Positions 9,861-22,211 of a stretch of DNA of 64,000 nt are shown here, one piece after another; the stretch's first letter is position 1, and each line of letters begins with the position of its first letter. Below the pieces are notes generated by a model. The model was not told the origin of the DNA, searched no databases, and saw nothing but the letters and a program-made list of their open reading frames with translations. Origin of the DNA: Permianibacter aggregans (GTDB lineage Bacteria > Pseudomonadota > Gammaproteobacteria > Enterobacterales > Permianibacteraceae); NCBI RefSeq assembly GCF_009756665.1, contig NZ_CP037953.1, forward strand, positions 806,001 to 870,000, read 5' to 3'. The position numbers and the translations under genes are program-made.

Positions 9861-11651
9861 TTATTTGCCAAGCCAAGCCGAACGCAAGCGTTGTTGTCGG
9901 CGATTCGGTTTTTCGATGGCTTGCAACTTGAATTTCTCCGCTGCTTTCGGCTCGGCGGTCAATGCTGTCGAACGCAAACGATCGTGGCGGAAAAACCGCA
10001 CGGTTACCGGTTTGTCCTTGACATCCTGAGCACGGGCAGCAAAGGATTTGGCGTCGACTTTTACGTCGTCAATGGCAACCAGAATATCGGAGCTGGTCAA
10101 TCCGGCTTTCCAGGCCGGGCTGTCTTTTAACACCGATTTGATCTTGGCAAATTCCTTGTCGCTACCCGACTCAACTTCCAGGCCCCACCAATAGAAAGCG
10201 TTGTTATCATCCGCTTTCTTTTCGGCCACCCGCTCGATACCGGCTGCTTGCAATAATTCCAACAGCGGCAATTCCTTGACACCCTCGACATAATCACGCC
10301 AAAACGCCTGCCAGTCATCATCGCTGAGCGCTTGCAGAATCTGCAGCATATCGCTGCTGTTGTAACCGCCCTGCTCGACTCGATGGGCGCGATACAGTGC
10401 TTTGTGCACATCGGCCAAGCCACGTTTGCCATTGCTCGCCTGACGCAGCTTCAAATCCATGACCAAACCGAGCATTTCACCCTTGGTGTAGATGCTGACG
10501 GCGGCGTTTTGATGGCGATCACCACTCGGTTGAATCCATTCATCAAAGCTCGACTCGGCGGCCGTTTGCTCAAAACGTCCCGGCGTATCGAAATAACGGG
10601 TCAGCGAACCGTTCAACTCTTCCAGGTATTCCTTTTCCGTTTGCACGCCGGCCTGCAGGGTCAACAGATTGTCGAAATAGCTGGTGTTGCCTTCGGCGAC
10701 CCACAACAGTTTTGAATAATTTTCCTGATGATAGTCATAGGGCACCAAACCCGCTGGGCGATAGGCCTTGACGTTCCAGGTATGAAAATACTCATGCGCC
10801 GCCGTGCGCATGAATTTCAGGTATTCCTTGCGTGGAGCAAAGCTCCAGCGCGGGCGCTGAATCACTGTGGAATTCAAGTGTTCGGTGGCACCGCCTTCGC
10901 CATCGGTGGCGTGCACAATGAACAGATAGCGCTTCTGATAAGGCAACGAGTCGAACATGGCGTTGGTGGTTTTGACCATCACGGCCAAATCCTTCAGCAT
11001 TTGCGCACTGTCGTAATTGCCTTCACCCCAGATCAGCAGCTCGATATCACGGCCATCGACCTTGGTGCTGAAAAACTGGTGAATACCGGTTTCGATCGGC
11101 GCGCTGATCAACTGGTCGTAATCACGAGCAACAAAACAATGTTCGCAATCGCCCTTGTCCATACCCGAGCGTGATTGCCAACCCTCCGGAACGTTCAGCG
11201 TAATGCTGATCGGCAACGGTCGCATTGCCGGGTTGTAGACGAACACCGCACTGGCATCGAGGTAGGCATGAGAGTCGCTGATATGACGAGTGCGTGAGCC
11301 CAGCTCATTGGCATACAGTTCGTAATGCACACTAAAACTTTGCCCGGCCGCCGTTTGAATTTTCCAGCTGGACTTATCGATTTTTTCGATGGCTAGCGTT
11401 TTGCCATCAGCAGAAATGGCCTGGACATCACGCAAGCCATTGGCCAGTGGCAGGATTTGATATTTGCCGGTGCGCCAGTTTGGTAACTGCACGATCACTT
11501 CACTTTTTTCGCTGGCCGGGAAATGCACTTTCACTTCCGCAAGATGCTGCGTGGCATTGGTGATCGTCAATTGATACTGAACTTGATCGGCGCCGTGCAC
11601 CGCCAATGACAACAGCGCCAACGTGCCGGCGAATAAGGTTTTCAACTGCAT
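9861..11651 (-). CDS. M61 family metallopeptidase with C-terminal PDZ domain
   Basis: The 596-residue protein has a signal peptide (cleavage near AVHG-AD, residue 20) and the M61 zinc motif H286-E287-x-x-H290 (HEYFHTWN). This family holds glycyl aminopeptidase-type exopeptidases. A PDZ domain follows at about 495-570 (AGLTSSDILVAIDD), which usually binds substrate tails. It is likely periplasmic or surface-associated and involved in peptide breakdown, fitting the peptide symporters nearby. The start ATG at 11651 overlaps the end of the upstream acuI/yhdH gene by 10 nt, implying co-translation, though no functional link is obvious. The C-terminus is basic (RRQQRLRSAWLGK). Confidence 0.93.
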   Translation of the reverse strand: MQLKTLFAGTLALLSLAVHGADQVQYQLTITNATQHLAEVKVHFPASEKSEVIVQLPNWRTGKYQILPLANGLRDVQAISADGKTLAIEKIDKSSWKIQTAAGQSFSVHYELYANELGSRTRHISDSHAYLDASAVFVYNPAMRPLPISITLNVPEGWQSRSGMDKGDCEHCFVARDYDQLISAPIETGIHQFFSTKVDGRDIELLIWGEGNYDSAQMLKDLAVMVKTTNAMFDSLPYQKRYLFIVHATDGEGGATEHLNSTVIQRPRWSFAPRKEYLKFMRTAAHEYFHTWNVKAYRPAGLVPYDYHQENYSKLLWVAEGNTSYFDNLLTLQAGVQTEKEYLEELNGSLTRYFDTPGRFEQTAAESSFDEWIQPSGDRHQNAAVSIYTKGEMLGLVMDLKLRQASNGKRGLADVHKALYRAHRVEQGGYNSSDMLQILQALSDDDWQAFWRDYVEGVKELPLLELLQAAGIERVAEKKADDNNAFYWWGLEVESGSDKEFAKIKSVLKDSPAWKAGLTSSDILVAIDDVKVDAKSFAARAQDVKDKPVTVRFFRHDRLRSTALTAEPKAAEKFKLQAIEKPNRRQQRLRSAWLGK

Positions 11652-12625
11652 TTTACGATAGTCCTGCCATAACGTTTCCGGTTCAACAAATCACTGGCCA
11701 CCTCGGGCACGTCCGCAAGCCCGATGGTTTCGGTGGCCAGCACATCAAAATCAAAGCGCCATTGCCCACCCAGTTTTTTCCACACTTCTCGGCGCAGGGG
11801 CATCGGGCAATTGGCCGAACTGATACCGAGCAAACTGACGCCGCGCAAAATAAACGGGAAAACGGTGGCGTTCAGTTTTTCGTTGTCAGCCAGACCAATG
11901 CTGGCGACATTGCCCCAGAGATCGACGTGCGCTAGCAACTGCGCCAGCGTTTCACCGCCGATATTGTCGACGACACCACCAAATTTCGCCGCTTCCAGCG
12001 GTCGCTTGCCAAGCGCAAGTTGTTCAACTGTGCAAACCTTGCTGGCGCCAAGTTTACGTAAATAATCGCTATGCTCCGGGCGACTCGACAAGGCGATAAC
12101 CTCGTAACCTTGTTTGGCGAACAGCGCAACGGCAACACTGCCGACACCACCGGTGGCGCCGGTAACGACGATCGGGCCCTTGTCGATATGTTGACCATTT
12201 TCCAGCATGCGATGAAATGCCAGAGCGGCGGTAAAGCCACCAGTGCCAAGACGCATCGCGTCATACGTGCTGAGCCCTTCCGGCAGTTTGATCGCCCAAT
12301 CGAGTGGCAGACGCACTCGTTCAGCGAGACCGCCATCATGAGCTTCACCAAGGCCACAACCGTTGGCCAATACTTTGTCGCCCGGTTTGAATGAGGGATC
12401 AGAAGATTCGAGCACAGTGCCCGCCAAATCAATACCCGCATTCAGCGGCAGCTTGCGCATGATTTTTCCGCGCCCGGTCACCGCCAACGCATCCTTGTAA
12501 TTGATGCTGGAATACTCAACCGCGATCAGCAATTCACCGGCGGTCAACTCGCGCTGTTCCATTTGCACCAGTGCGCCACGCACCTTGCCATCGCTTTCGC
12601 TGACGCGTATTGCCTGAAAACTCAT
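11642..12625 (-). CDS. acuI: Acryloyl-CoA reductase AcuI/YhdH family (MDR oxidoreductase)
   Basis: AcuI reduces acryloyl-CoA to propionyl-CoA with NADPH, which detoxifies acrylate. The 327-residue protein has the medium-chain dehydrogenase/reductase fold without structural zinc. It shows the quinone-oxidoreductase-like segment GIDLAGTV near 65-75, the YhdH-typical stretch (LGTGGFTAALAF) and the nucleotide-binding GATGGVGSVAV near 155. It lies upstream of the M61 gene with a 10-nt overlap. The exact substrate in this organism is inferred from the family only; there is no DMSP-lyase gene in the window. Confidence 0.9.
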   Translation of the reverse strand: MSFQAIRVSESDGKVRGALVQMEQRELTAGELLIAVEYSSINYKDALAVTGRGKIMRKLPLNAGIDLAGTVLESSDPSFKPGDKVLANGCGLGEAHDGGLAERVRLPLDWAIKLPEGLSTYDAMRLGTGGFTAALAFHRMLENGQHIDKGPIVVTGATGGVGSVAVALFAKQGYEVIALSSRPEHSDYLRKLGASKVCTVEQLALGKRPLEAAKFGGVVDNIGGETLAQLLAHVDLWGNVASIGLADNEKLNATVFPFILRGVSLLGISSANCPMPLRREVWKKLGGQWRFDFDVLATETIGLADVPEVASDLLNRKRYGRTIVKCS

Positions 12626-12702
12626 TTCTGCCGCTCCTGTTGGTGAGTCCGCTGTTCACTTAGCATTTTGTGCCGGTAATTAAAGCACACTCGGCCGCAT
12701 CA

Positions 12703-12735
12703 GAAAAAAACAAAGCCCCGACCAGCGGGGCTTTG
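12703..12735 (-). terminator. Rho-independent terminator of the POT symporter gene
   Basis: A 10-bp stem CAAAGCCCCG/CGGGGCTTTG (12711-12720 with 12726-12735) encloses loop ACCAG. A run of As (12703-12710) on the plus strand gives the U-tract for minus-strand transcripts. It lies just after the stop of the symporter gene at 12753. Confidence 0.9.
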
Positions 12736-12752
12736 TTGATTATTCACGGTGC

Positions 12753-14237
12753 TTATTTTACGCCGTGCATCAGCTTTCTGATCAGCGGTGAAACCAGGAA
12801 GAACATCACCGCGATGACGATGCCAACCCAGAACAACTGGTTGAACACTTCGGCATATTGGGTCAGCGAGCTGGCCTCGCCGTGGGCACCACCGCCGGAA
12901 GCAATCGCGGCGACGCGACCGGCAACAAAGTTTGCCATCGCGATGGACAGGAACCAGCCGCCCATGGCCAAGCCGGTTTCTTTCGGCAGCGCCAATTTGG
13001 TGACCATCGCCAGACCAATTGGCGACAAGCACAATTCACCCATCGTGTGAATCAAATAGGTCAATGCCAACCAAATCCAGGAAATCTTGCCGCCTTCATT
13101 GACGGTGTGTTCGATGGCAAATACCAGGATGTAAAAACCAATCGCCGCGCCAGCAAGGCCATAAGAGAACTTACGTGGAATGGATGGGTTGAAATCTTTT
13201 TTGTCGAGCATCGGCCACAGGGCAGCAAATACTGGCGCCAACAAAATAATGAAGACCGGATTGACCGACTGGAAAATGGTGAAGTGCAGTTCGTAACCGA
13301 AAATTGTCGGCATATCGACAAAATCGCGCGCCAGGAAATTCAGCGAGGAACCGGCTTGCTCAAACAACGCCCAGAACAAGATGTTGGCCAAAAACAAAAT
13401 CAGCATCGCGATGTAACGATGTAACTGTTCTTTTGAGCCGCTGGCGATACCACTGTAAACGAAATACCCCACCAGGCCGAGCATCATGACAATCAGCACG
13501 CCGCCCAGCAGATCGCTTTGACTGAGCAGGAAGTAGACCGGCACCGACAAGACTGCAGCGCCAATCAGCACTTGCACCAGTGGGCCCATGCCCTCTTTGC
13601 CTTTTGGTGTTGTACCAACATCACCAAGCCAATGTTTGAAAATCTGGAACACCATCAGGCCGAAAATCATGCCGACGCCAGCAGACAGGAAGCCCCAACG
13701 ATAACCGTACGTTGCACCAATCCATGAGGCGCAAACAATTGGCGCCACCAGCGCACCGGCATTGATGCCCATGTAGAAAATGGTGAAACCGGAATCACGA
13801 CGGGCATCGCCTGGCTCATAGAGCTTGCCCACCATCGTCGAGATATTCGGCTTGAACAAACCGTTACCAACGACCAACACGGCGAGTCCCATGACAAAGG
13901 TTTGTAAGTCTGGCGCCATCAGCATGAAACTGCCGATTGCCATCAATACACCACCGAGCATGATTGAACGCTGATAGCCGAGAATACGGTCAGCAACAAA
14001 GCCACCAAGAATGCCAGTCATGTAGACCAGCGCGGTAAAACCACCGTAGGTTTTACTGGCGGCGTCATTGGCTTCGGCACCGCCCAAATGCGCAAAGAAC
14101 GCGGCGGCCACATGCACAGCCAACATGGCACGCATGCCGTAGTACATGAAGCGTTCCCAGAATTCGGAACCGAACAGGTTCCAGAGGGCTTTTGGATGGC
14201 CGAGGAATTCCCCTTTAGGGACATGAGCATTCATCAA
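12753..14237 (-). CDS. POT/PTR2-family proton-dependent oligopeptide symporter (first copy)
   Basis: POT transporters import di- and tripeptides with protons across the inner membrane. The 494-residue protein has about 14 predicted helices. It carries the family motif E25-x-x-E28-R29-F30 (EFWERFMYYG) in helix 1, the proton-linked FYMGINAGAL segment near 150 and GELCLSPIGLAMVTKL near 425. The start ATG ATG at 14237/14234 is followed by the cytoplasmic tail. It has its own terminator. A paralogue is encoded at 15114 on the other strand, with alkB between, and the two differ clearly in length and loops. Confidence 0.94.
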   Translation of the reverse strand: MMNAHVPKGEFLGHPKALWNLFGSEFWERFMYYGMRAMLAVHVAAAFFAHLGGAEANDAASKTYGGFTALVYMTGILGGFVADRILGYQRSIMLGGVLMAIGSFMLMAPDLQTFVMGLAVLVVGNGLFKPNISTMVGKLYEPGDARRDSGFTIFYMGINAGALVAPIVCASWIGATYGYRWGFLSAGVGMIFGLMVFQIFKHWLGDVGTTPKGKEGMGPLVQVLIGAAVLSVPVYFLLSQSDLLGGVLIVMMLGLVGYFVYSGIASGSKEQLHRYIAMLILFLANILFWALFEQAGSSLNFLARDFVDMPTIFGYELHFTIFQSVNPVFIILLAPVFAALWPMLDKKDFNPSIPRKFSYGLAGAAIGFYILVFAIEHTVNEGGKISWIWLALTYLIHTMGELCLSPIGLAMVTKLALPKETGLAMGGWFLSIAMANFVAGRVAAIASGGGAHGEASSLTQYAEVFNQLFWVGIVIAVMFFLVSPLIRKLMHGVK

Positions 14238-14389
14238 CTGACTCCCACTGAATGTTATTAGCGTTGGTTAGCCACGCATGGTTGTAATAAGGTATTTGCG
14301 CCACGCAGGACGCAGCTGGCCGCTTTGATACCACAGGGCGCGCGGCACGAACAAGCAAAAACGGGCGCATCGGACCATGCGGCAGCGCA

Positions 14390-14995
14390 TCATTGAACAA
14401 TAATTCGCCGAAATGTCAGATTAATGCGCAGATCCGTTGTTTTTGCTGTTTTCGGCACGCTGTGACGATAAAACCGCTGCGTCGCGCCGCGCATCAGCAA
14501 TAAGTCTCCTTCACCGAGTGAACATTGCCATTGCAACGATTTATCTTTTTTGTGCTGCAATAAAAAACGACGCGCCGCACCAAAACTCAAGCTGGCGATC
14601 ACCGGCTCGGGCCCAAGCTCTGGTTCGTTATCACTGTGCCAGCCCATCGAATCCTGTCCGCTCCGATAGTAATTACAGAGCACACTGTTGAATGTGCTGG
14701 CGCTGTACTGTTCGACCAGCGCCTTGATATCCCAGAGCAATGGATGCCATGGCAATGGCTCATGGGTGACGCCTGAGTAGCGATAGGCGGCATCGGCATC
14801 GCCATACCAGGCCGTCAGGCGCGGTTGCATGACCTCGCGGCCATAAATTCGGATCGGCGTTTGCTGCCAATGCAATTCATCCACCAGCCGTTGACGCAGT
14901 TCGGCCAGTGGCCGGTGTAGATCGATTTGGCGCCATAGCAGCAGCTCGGCATCCGGCAAGACAATTTGTTCAGCTTCAACTGACACGCGTTTCAC
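14390..14995 (-). CDS. alkB: DNA repair dioxygenase AlkB-like
   Basis: AlkB enzymes use Fe(II) and 2-oxoglutarate to strip methyl groups from 1-methyladenine and 3-methylcytosine in DNA or RNA. The 201-residue protein shows the iron ligands H120, D122 (WHSDNE) and H178 (RHSVPK), and the 2-oxoglutarate-binding arginines in RINLTFRR (R190, R196). Its length and the NYYRSGQDSMGWHSD layout resemble the ALKBH2/3-like bacterial group more than E. coli AlkB itself, so the symbol is used loosely. It is separate from the symporter genes on both sides. No Ada box or LexA-type site was recognised upstream. Confidence 0.93.
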   Translation of the reverse strand: MKRVSVEAEQIVLPDAELLLWRQIDLHRPLAELRQRLVDELHWQQTPIRIYGREVMQPRLTAWYGDADAAYRYSGVTHEPLPWHPLLWDIKALVEQYSASTFNSVLCNYYRSGQDSMGWHSDNEPELGPEPVIASLSFGAARRFLLQHKKDKSLQWQCSLGEGDLLLMRGATQRFYRHSVPKTAKTTDLRINLTFRRIIVQ

Positions 14996-15113
14996 CGCCC
15001 TTTCACGTTACGTTCACGACTCCCGTTCAACGCCTTGAGGCTGACATCGCCGAACCGCGCCGGTACACTCGCCGGCTGCTGTGGAGTTTGTCTGCCTGCG
15101 AGAACGATAAATA

Positions 15114-16826
15114 ATGAGTACATCAATACAACAAAGGGAATTGCTCGGCCATCCGCTCGGGCTCTATGTCTGTTTTTTCACCGAAATGTGGGAGCGCTTT
15201 TCATTTTACGGAATGAAAGCGCTGTTGTTCCTGTACCTGACCAAATATCACCTGTTCGGTGACAGCCCTAGCTACGATTTGCTGGGTGCCTACGGCGGTC
15301 TCGTTTATGCCACACCGGTGATCGGCGGCATGCTCGCCGACCGTTACCTCGGTATGCGCAAAGCAGTAATTCTAGGCGGCGTGCTGTTGGTGCTCGGTCA
15401 TATCGGCATGGCCTTTGAAGGTGCGCCAGCGACGCGTGTCGGTGCTGAAGTAGTGCGCGATACCGGCGCCCTGCAGGTGTTTTATTTTTCGCTGGCGCTA
15501 ATCATCACCGGTGTTGGCTTCCTGAAACCGAATATCTCAACGATTGTCGGCAAGCTGTATCCAGACAATGATCCGCGTCGCGATTCAGGTTTTACGTTGT
15601 TTTATGCCGGTATCAATCTCGGTGCCTTGTTCGCCAGCTTGATCTGCGCTTACCTCGGTGAAACCTTCGGCTGGAGTTACGGCTTCGGCGCCGCCGGTAT
15701 CGGCATGCTGGCCGGTCTTGTCGTATTCATCTCCGGTCAAAAACATCTGCAAGGCCATGCCGAGCCGAATAATCCGGCGCTGCTGCGCGAAAAAGTGTTG
15801 GGTTTGCTCAGTCGAGAGCACGCGATTTATCTGGGTTCGTTGATTGGTGTCGCGGTGATCTGGCAACTGATTCAGAACACCTGGACCGTGCACGGTGTCA
15901 TGCATTTTGTCGCGGCGATATTCGTCATCTGGTTTGTTTGGTTCCTGGCCAATCGCTGCACCAAAGTGCAACGCGAGCAGATGCTAGCTCTGGTGTTTCT
16001 GATTTTCTTCTGTCTGCTGTTCTTCACGCTGTACGAACAAACTTATGGCTCCTGGGTGGCATTCACTGATCGCTTGCTGACCAAGGATTTGTTTGGTACG
16101 CCGGTGGTGACGGAAAGACCTATTTTCCCATGGTCGGTCGTGCCGTTGGCGCTGCTTCCTTTTGCCGCCGCGATTGCGCTGAACCTGGCTGACAAGGGGC
16201 ACAAGTCGGGCGCCGGAATCCTCGCCGTTGCTGGCGTGGTTTTGGTGGCGTGTTTGTTGCGTGATATCGCCGTAGTACCGCAAACGGCCGGCTCACTGAC
16301 TTTCCTGGGCGCGTTTTTTATCGTATTGCTGTCTCCAATTTTCACTTGGCTTTGGCCTTTCCTGGAACGTCGCGGTATGAACCCCAGCAAACCGGCAAAG
16401 AGCGCGTTGGGTTTATTGTTTGGCGGTCTGGCGTTTATTCCATTAGCGTACGCAGCAACGACGACAACCGATGGCGTCATGGCCTCGGTCTGGTGGCTGG
16501 TGCTCGCTTACTTCGTGCTGGAAATTGGTGAGATGTGCCTGTCACCGATTGGCCTTTCGGCGGTAACGCAGCTATCCGTCAAGAGCGTTGTCAGCCTGAT
16601 GATGGGCACCTGGTTTTTAGCCACTGCATATTCGGAAGTATTGGCCGCCGCATTCGGTAAATTGGCGGCAATCGATATACCGGAAGGTGGCGCGATCAAT
16701 TTTGCTGAAGCCAGCGCCAAATACGCCGACTTGTTCTGGTTGATGGCAATGATCGGCGTTGGTTCCGCGGTATTCGCGCTACTGATAACGCCATTGCTGA
16801 AACGCTGGATGCATGGCGTCAAATAA
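15114..16826 (+). CDS. POT/PTR2-family proton-dependent oligopeptide symporter (second copy)
   Basis: This 570-residue transporter carries E24-x-x-E27-R28-F29 (EMWERFSFYG), GFLKPNISTIVGKLYP near 140 and the late GEMCLSPIGLSAVTQL segment. All are typical of proton-coupled peptide uptake. It is about 75 residues longer than the copy at 12753, mainly in the loops around residues 220-260 and 320-400, as in longer YdgR/DtpA-like members. It begins at ATG 15114 after a weak purine-rich stretch (GAACGATAAATA). It is divergent from alkB across 118 nt. Two POT genes so close together suggest different peptide preferences or an old duplication. Confidence 0.94.
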   Translation: MSTSIQQRELLGHPLGLYVCFFTEMWERFSFYGMKALLFLYLTKYHLFGDSPSYDLLGAYGGLVYATPVIGGMLADRYLGMRKAVILGGVLLVLGHIGMAFEGAPATRVGAEVVRDTGALQVFYFSLALIITGVGFLKPNISTIVGKLYPDNDPRRDSGFTLFYAGINLGALFASLICAYLGETFGWSYGFGAAGIGMLAGLVVFISGQKHLQGHAEPNNPALLREKVLGLLSREHAIYLGSLIGVAVIWQLIQNTWTVHGVMHFVAAIFVIWFVWFLANRCTKVQREQMLALVFLIFFCLLFFTLYEQTYGSWVAFTDRLLTKDLFGTPVVTERPIFPWSVVPLALLPFAAAIALNLADKGHKSGAGILAVAGVVLVACLLRDIAVVPQTAGSLTFLGAFFIVLLSPIFTWLWPFLERRGMNPSKPAKSALGLLFGGLAFIPLAYAATTTTDGVMASVWWLVLAYFVLEIGEMCLSPIGLSAVTQLSVKSVVSLMMGTWFLATAYSEVLAAAFGKLAAIDIPEGGAINFAEASAKYADLFWLMAMIGVGSAVFALLITPLLKRWMHGVK

Positions 16827-16840
16827 TGCTGCTAATAAAT

Positions 16841-16869
16841 AAAAAAGGTGGGATTTCCCCACCTTTTTT
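16841..16869. terminator. Bidirectional terminator between the POT symporter and astC
   Basis: Stem GGTGGG/CCCACC with a short ATTTC loop, flanked by six As (16841-16846) and six Ts (16864-16869), sits between two convergent genes and can serve both. Confidence 0.9.
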
Positions 16870-16895
16870 ACTACTCTGATTTTGCCTGAATTGGC

Positions 16896-18104
16896 TTACG
16901 CGGCTTTGACTTTCGCTATCGCCGCGTCCAGTTTCGCCAAACCTTCCTGAATATCCGCTTCGGCGATAATCAGGCTAGGCGCCAATCGCAGTACATCCGG
17001 ACCAGCCATCAGGATCAGCAAGCCTTCATTCAACGCGGCATTGATAAAATCTTTCGCCTTGCCTTTGTAAGCGTCCTTCAATGCACAACCAATCAGCAGG
17101 CCTTTGCCGCGCACTTCACTGAACACCTCATGTTTTTTGTTGATCGCGTTCAGGCCTTCAACAAAAATCTGATGGCGTTTTTTGACACCGTCCAGCGTTG
17201 CCTTATCGCTAATCACATCGAACACTGCTGACGCAACAGCGCATGCCAGTGGGTTGCCGCCATAGGTCGAACCGTGGGTGCCAACCGCCAAGGTTTTGGC
17301 AATCTTGTCGGTGGTCAGCATTGCCGCAATCGGGAAGCCGCCGCCGAGCGCTTTGGCGCTGGTCAGAATATCTGGCGTGACACCGTATTCCATATAAGCG
17401 TAGAGGTGACCGGTACGGCCCATGCCGCTTTGCACTTCGTCGAAAACCAACAGCGCGCCGAACTTGTCGCACAGCTCGCGGGCTTTTTTAAGGTATTCCG
17501 CTTTTGCTGGCGTGACACCACCTTCACCCTGAATCGGTTCCAGCACAACAGCGCAAGTTTTCTCGTTGACGACTTTTTCCAGCGCGGCGATGTCGTTGTA
17601 AGGGATATGCGTAATGGCCGGCGGCAGTGGCTCAAAACCTTTGGTGTATTTTTCCTGGCCACCGACGCTGACGGTAAACAGCGTGCGGCCGTGGAAGCTG
17701 TTGACGGTCGAGACAATCTCGACTTTGTCGGCGCTGTAATTATCCTTGGCGTATTTGCGCGCCAGCTTGAATGCCGCTTCGTTGGCCTCACCACCGGAGT
17801 TGGCAAAAAAGACTTTCTCGGCAAACGTGTGCTTGATCAATTTCTCGGCCAGCTCCAGCGCCGGAATATTGGTGAAACCATTGGCCAGATGCCAAAGTTT
17901 CTGCGCTTGCTCGGTCACCGCCTTGACCATGACCGGATGACAGTGACCCAGCGCATTGACGGCGATACCGCCGGCGAAATCGACATAGACCTTGCCTTCG
18001 CTGTCCCACACGTGCGCGCCCTCGCCTCGTACCGGCAACATCGCGGCGGGTGCGTAATTGGGAACCATGACTTGATCAAAGGTTTGGCGGCTTACCTGGG
18101 TCAT
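16896..18104 (-). CDS. astC: Succinylornithine/acetylornithine transaminase AstC/ArgD
   Basis: This class-III PLP aminotransferase interconverts N2-succinylornithine (or acetylornithine) and the semialdehyde, using 2-oxoglutarate. The 402-residue product has [15 protein letters not shown] near 102, [12 protein letters not shown] near 221 and the Schiff-base lysine K251 ([10 protein letters not shown]). The frame stays open upstream to 18566, but the ATG at 18104 has a good ribosome site (GGCAGGAAAAAT) and matches the family N-terminus. The neighbouring astA, astD and astB on the other strand argue for a role in arginine catabolism. Enzymes of this family often also serve arginine synthesis as ArgD. 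It is divergent from the M20 gene, whereas in E. coli astC leads the operon. Confidence 0.93.
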   Translation of the reverse strand: MTQVSRQTFDQVMVPNYAPAAMLPVRGEGAHVWDSEGKVYVDFAGGIAVNALGHCHPVMVKAVTEQAQKLWHLANGFTNIPALELAEKLIKHTFAEKVFFANSGGEANEAAFKLARKYAKDNYSADKVEIVSTVNSFHGRTLFTVSVGGQEKYTKGFEPLPPAITHIPYNDIAALEKVVNEKTCAVVLEPIQGEGGVTPAKAEYLKKARELCDKFGALLVFDEVQSGMGRTGHLYAYMEYGVTPDILTSAKALGGGFPIAAMLTTDKIAKTLAVGTHGSTYGGNPLACAVASAVFDVISDKATLDGVKKRHQIFVEGLNAINKKHEVFSEVRGKGLLIGCALKDAYKGKAKDFINAALNEGLLILMAGPDVLRLAPSLIIAEADIQEGLAKLDAAIAKVKAA

Positions 18105-18273
18105 CGATTTTTCCTGCCTGTGGTCTGTTCGTAGGTTACAAAGTCGTGATGCGGCTTCATCCGGTTTGCGCTCATCCGCATTCGGCAACAGCGCAACGCG
18201 TACCGTTTTTCGGACGGCTTGCATCAGGGAGGCAATGATCAGCGTTTCAAAAAAAAAATGCCAGTAAATCAAT

Positions 18274-18286
18274 TGCATATTTATGC
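18274..18286. promoter_or_regulatory. Possible ArgR box in the astC/M20 divergent region
   Basis: TGCATATTTATGC is a near-palindrome resembling half of an ARG box (consensus TGAATWWWWATTCA; variants with TGCAT exist). It sits between the divergent astC and M20-astADB transcription units, in the most AT-rich part of the gap. Only one copy was seen, whereas strong ArgR sites usually come as pairs, so this is tentative. Confidence 0.35.
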
Positions 18287-18354
18287 TGACGCCATTTTTG
18301 CCAAGGCTGAATGGCGACCGATAAGCTGTGACTATTGATATCGTGGAGACAGGC

Positions 18355-19593
18355 ATGAAAGCTGCGGACTGGCACCAGCAACTGAGCTGGATTGATACAC
18401 AACGTGAGTCGCTCGAACAGCGGCTGTTGGCGTTGTGTGCCATCAATACCGGTAGCTGGAATCTGGCTGGCCTCGAGCGCATGCAGCAGGCGATGATTCC
18501 GCTACTGCGCGAGCTGCCCGGGCGACTGCAAGAACATGCGCTGACACCGGTGCAGCAGCTCAGCAAAAGCGGCGAAATCCAGGAAAAATCGCTGGCCAGG
18601 GCGCTGACCTATCGCTGCCGGCCTGAGGCGCCGTTTCAGGTGCTGCTGGTCGGACATTTGGATACCGTGTTTGCTGTCGATCATCCGTTCCAGAATCATC
18701 GCTATCTCGATACCAATACCCTGAATGCGCCGGGCGCAGCTGATTTGAAAGGCGGTTTGCTGGTCATGCTGACGGCGCTGCAGGCGTTGGAGCAATCCGA
18801 GCACAAGGCCAATATTGGTTGGGAAATTCTGCTGAACCCCGACGAGGAAATCGGTTCACCGGGCTCTGCGGCGCTACTCGCTGAACGCGCCATGCATCAC
18901 CATATCGGCCTTTGCTACGAGCCCTCGCTGCCGACCGGTGAATTGATTAGCGGCCGCAAAGGCAGCGGTAATTTCCAGATTCATGTGCGCGGCAAAGCCG
19001 CTCACGCAGGTCGGGAGCATCATCTCGGCCGCAACGCCATTGTCACTGCCGCAAAGATTTCCGCTGAGTTGGATGCGTTGAACGGACACGCCGGTGATAT
19101 GACCGTCAATATCGGCTTTATCGATGGCGGTGGCTCGGTCAATGCCGTGCCGGATCATTGCCTAGTCAAGGTCAATGTCCGGGTCTCCACAGCGGAGCAA
19201 CAAGTCATTTTTGAAAACGCCTTGCAGCAGACGATTGATCGCAGTCAACGCCAAGACGGGTTTCAGGTGACGGCGATCGGCGGTTTTCACCGGCCACCGA
19301 AGATCGTCACGCCAGCGATCCAGCAATTGCTGGAAATGCTGCACAACTGCGGCTCTGCAATCGATTTGCCGATCCGCTGGCAAAGCACGGGCGGCTGTTG
19401 TGATGGCAATAATCTCGCCGCCGCCGGTTTGCCGAACGTCGACAATCTCGGCGTACGTGGCGGAAAAATCCACAGCAGCGATGAATTTGTCCTGCTCGAC
19501 AGCCTTACTGAACGCGCCAAACTGTCGGCACTGTTATTGATGCACTTGGCATCAAGCCCGAAGCCCGAAACGCTGTTTCCGAAAGCGTCTTAA
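18355..19593 (+). CDS. M20 family metallohydrolase in the ast cluster
   Basis: The M20 family comprises zinc carboxypeptidases and deacylases such as ArgE, DapE and glutamate carboxypeptidase. The 412-residue product has metal ligands H101 and D103 (GHLDTVF) and D130 (GAADLKGG), the base/ligand pair E164-E165 (NPDEEIGS), and the dimerisation domain (about 195-310, [13 protein letters not shown]). A GTG at 18328 is in frame, but ATG 18355 has GGAG six bases upstream and is preferred. It is followed by astA, astD and astB, in a place where AstE (succinylglutamate desuccinylase) is expected but absent. Inference: it could release succinate from succinylglutamate or a related acyl-amino acid. Confidence 0.88.
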   Translation: MKAADWHQQLSWIDTQRESLEQRLLALCAINTGSWNLAGLERMQQAMIPLLRELPGRLQEHALTPVQQLSKSGEIQEKSLARALTYRCRPEAPFQVLLVGHLDTVFAVDHPFQNHRYLDTNTLNAPGAADLKGGLLVMLTALQALEQSEHKANIGWEILLNPDEEIGSPGSAALLAERAMHHHIGLCYEPSLPTGELISGRKGSGNFQIHVRGKAAHAGREHHLGRNAIVTAAKISAELDALNGHAGDMTVNIGFIDGGGSVNAVPDHCLVKVNVRVSTAEQQVIFENALQQTIDRSQRQDGFQVTAIGGFHRPPKIVTPAIQQLLEMLHNCGSAIDLPIRWQSTGGCCDGNNLAAAGLPNVDNLGVRGGKIHSSDEFVLLDSLTERAKLSALLLMHLASSPKPETLFPKAS

Positions 19594-19608
19594 CCACGAG
19601 TTGTAATC

Positions 19609-22142
<2,534 letters not shown>

Positions 22143-22211
22143 TCGCTCGCTCATCGGCGCAATAAGCGAGCCTTTGGCATCGATTCGAATGAACAATGTA
22201 GAGACGTCAAC

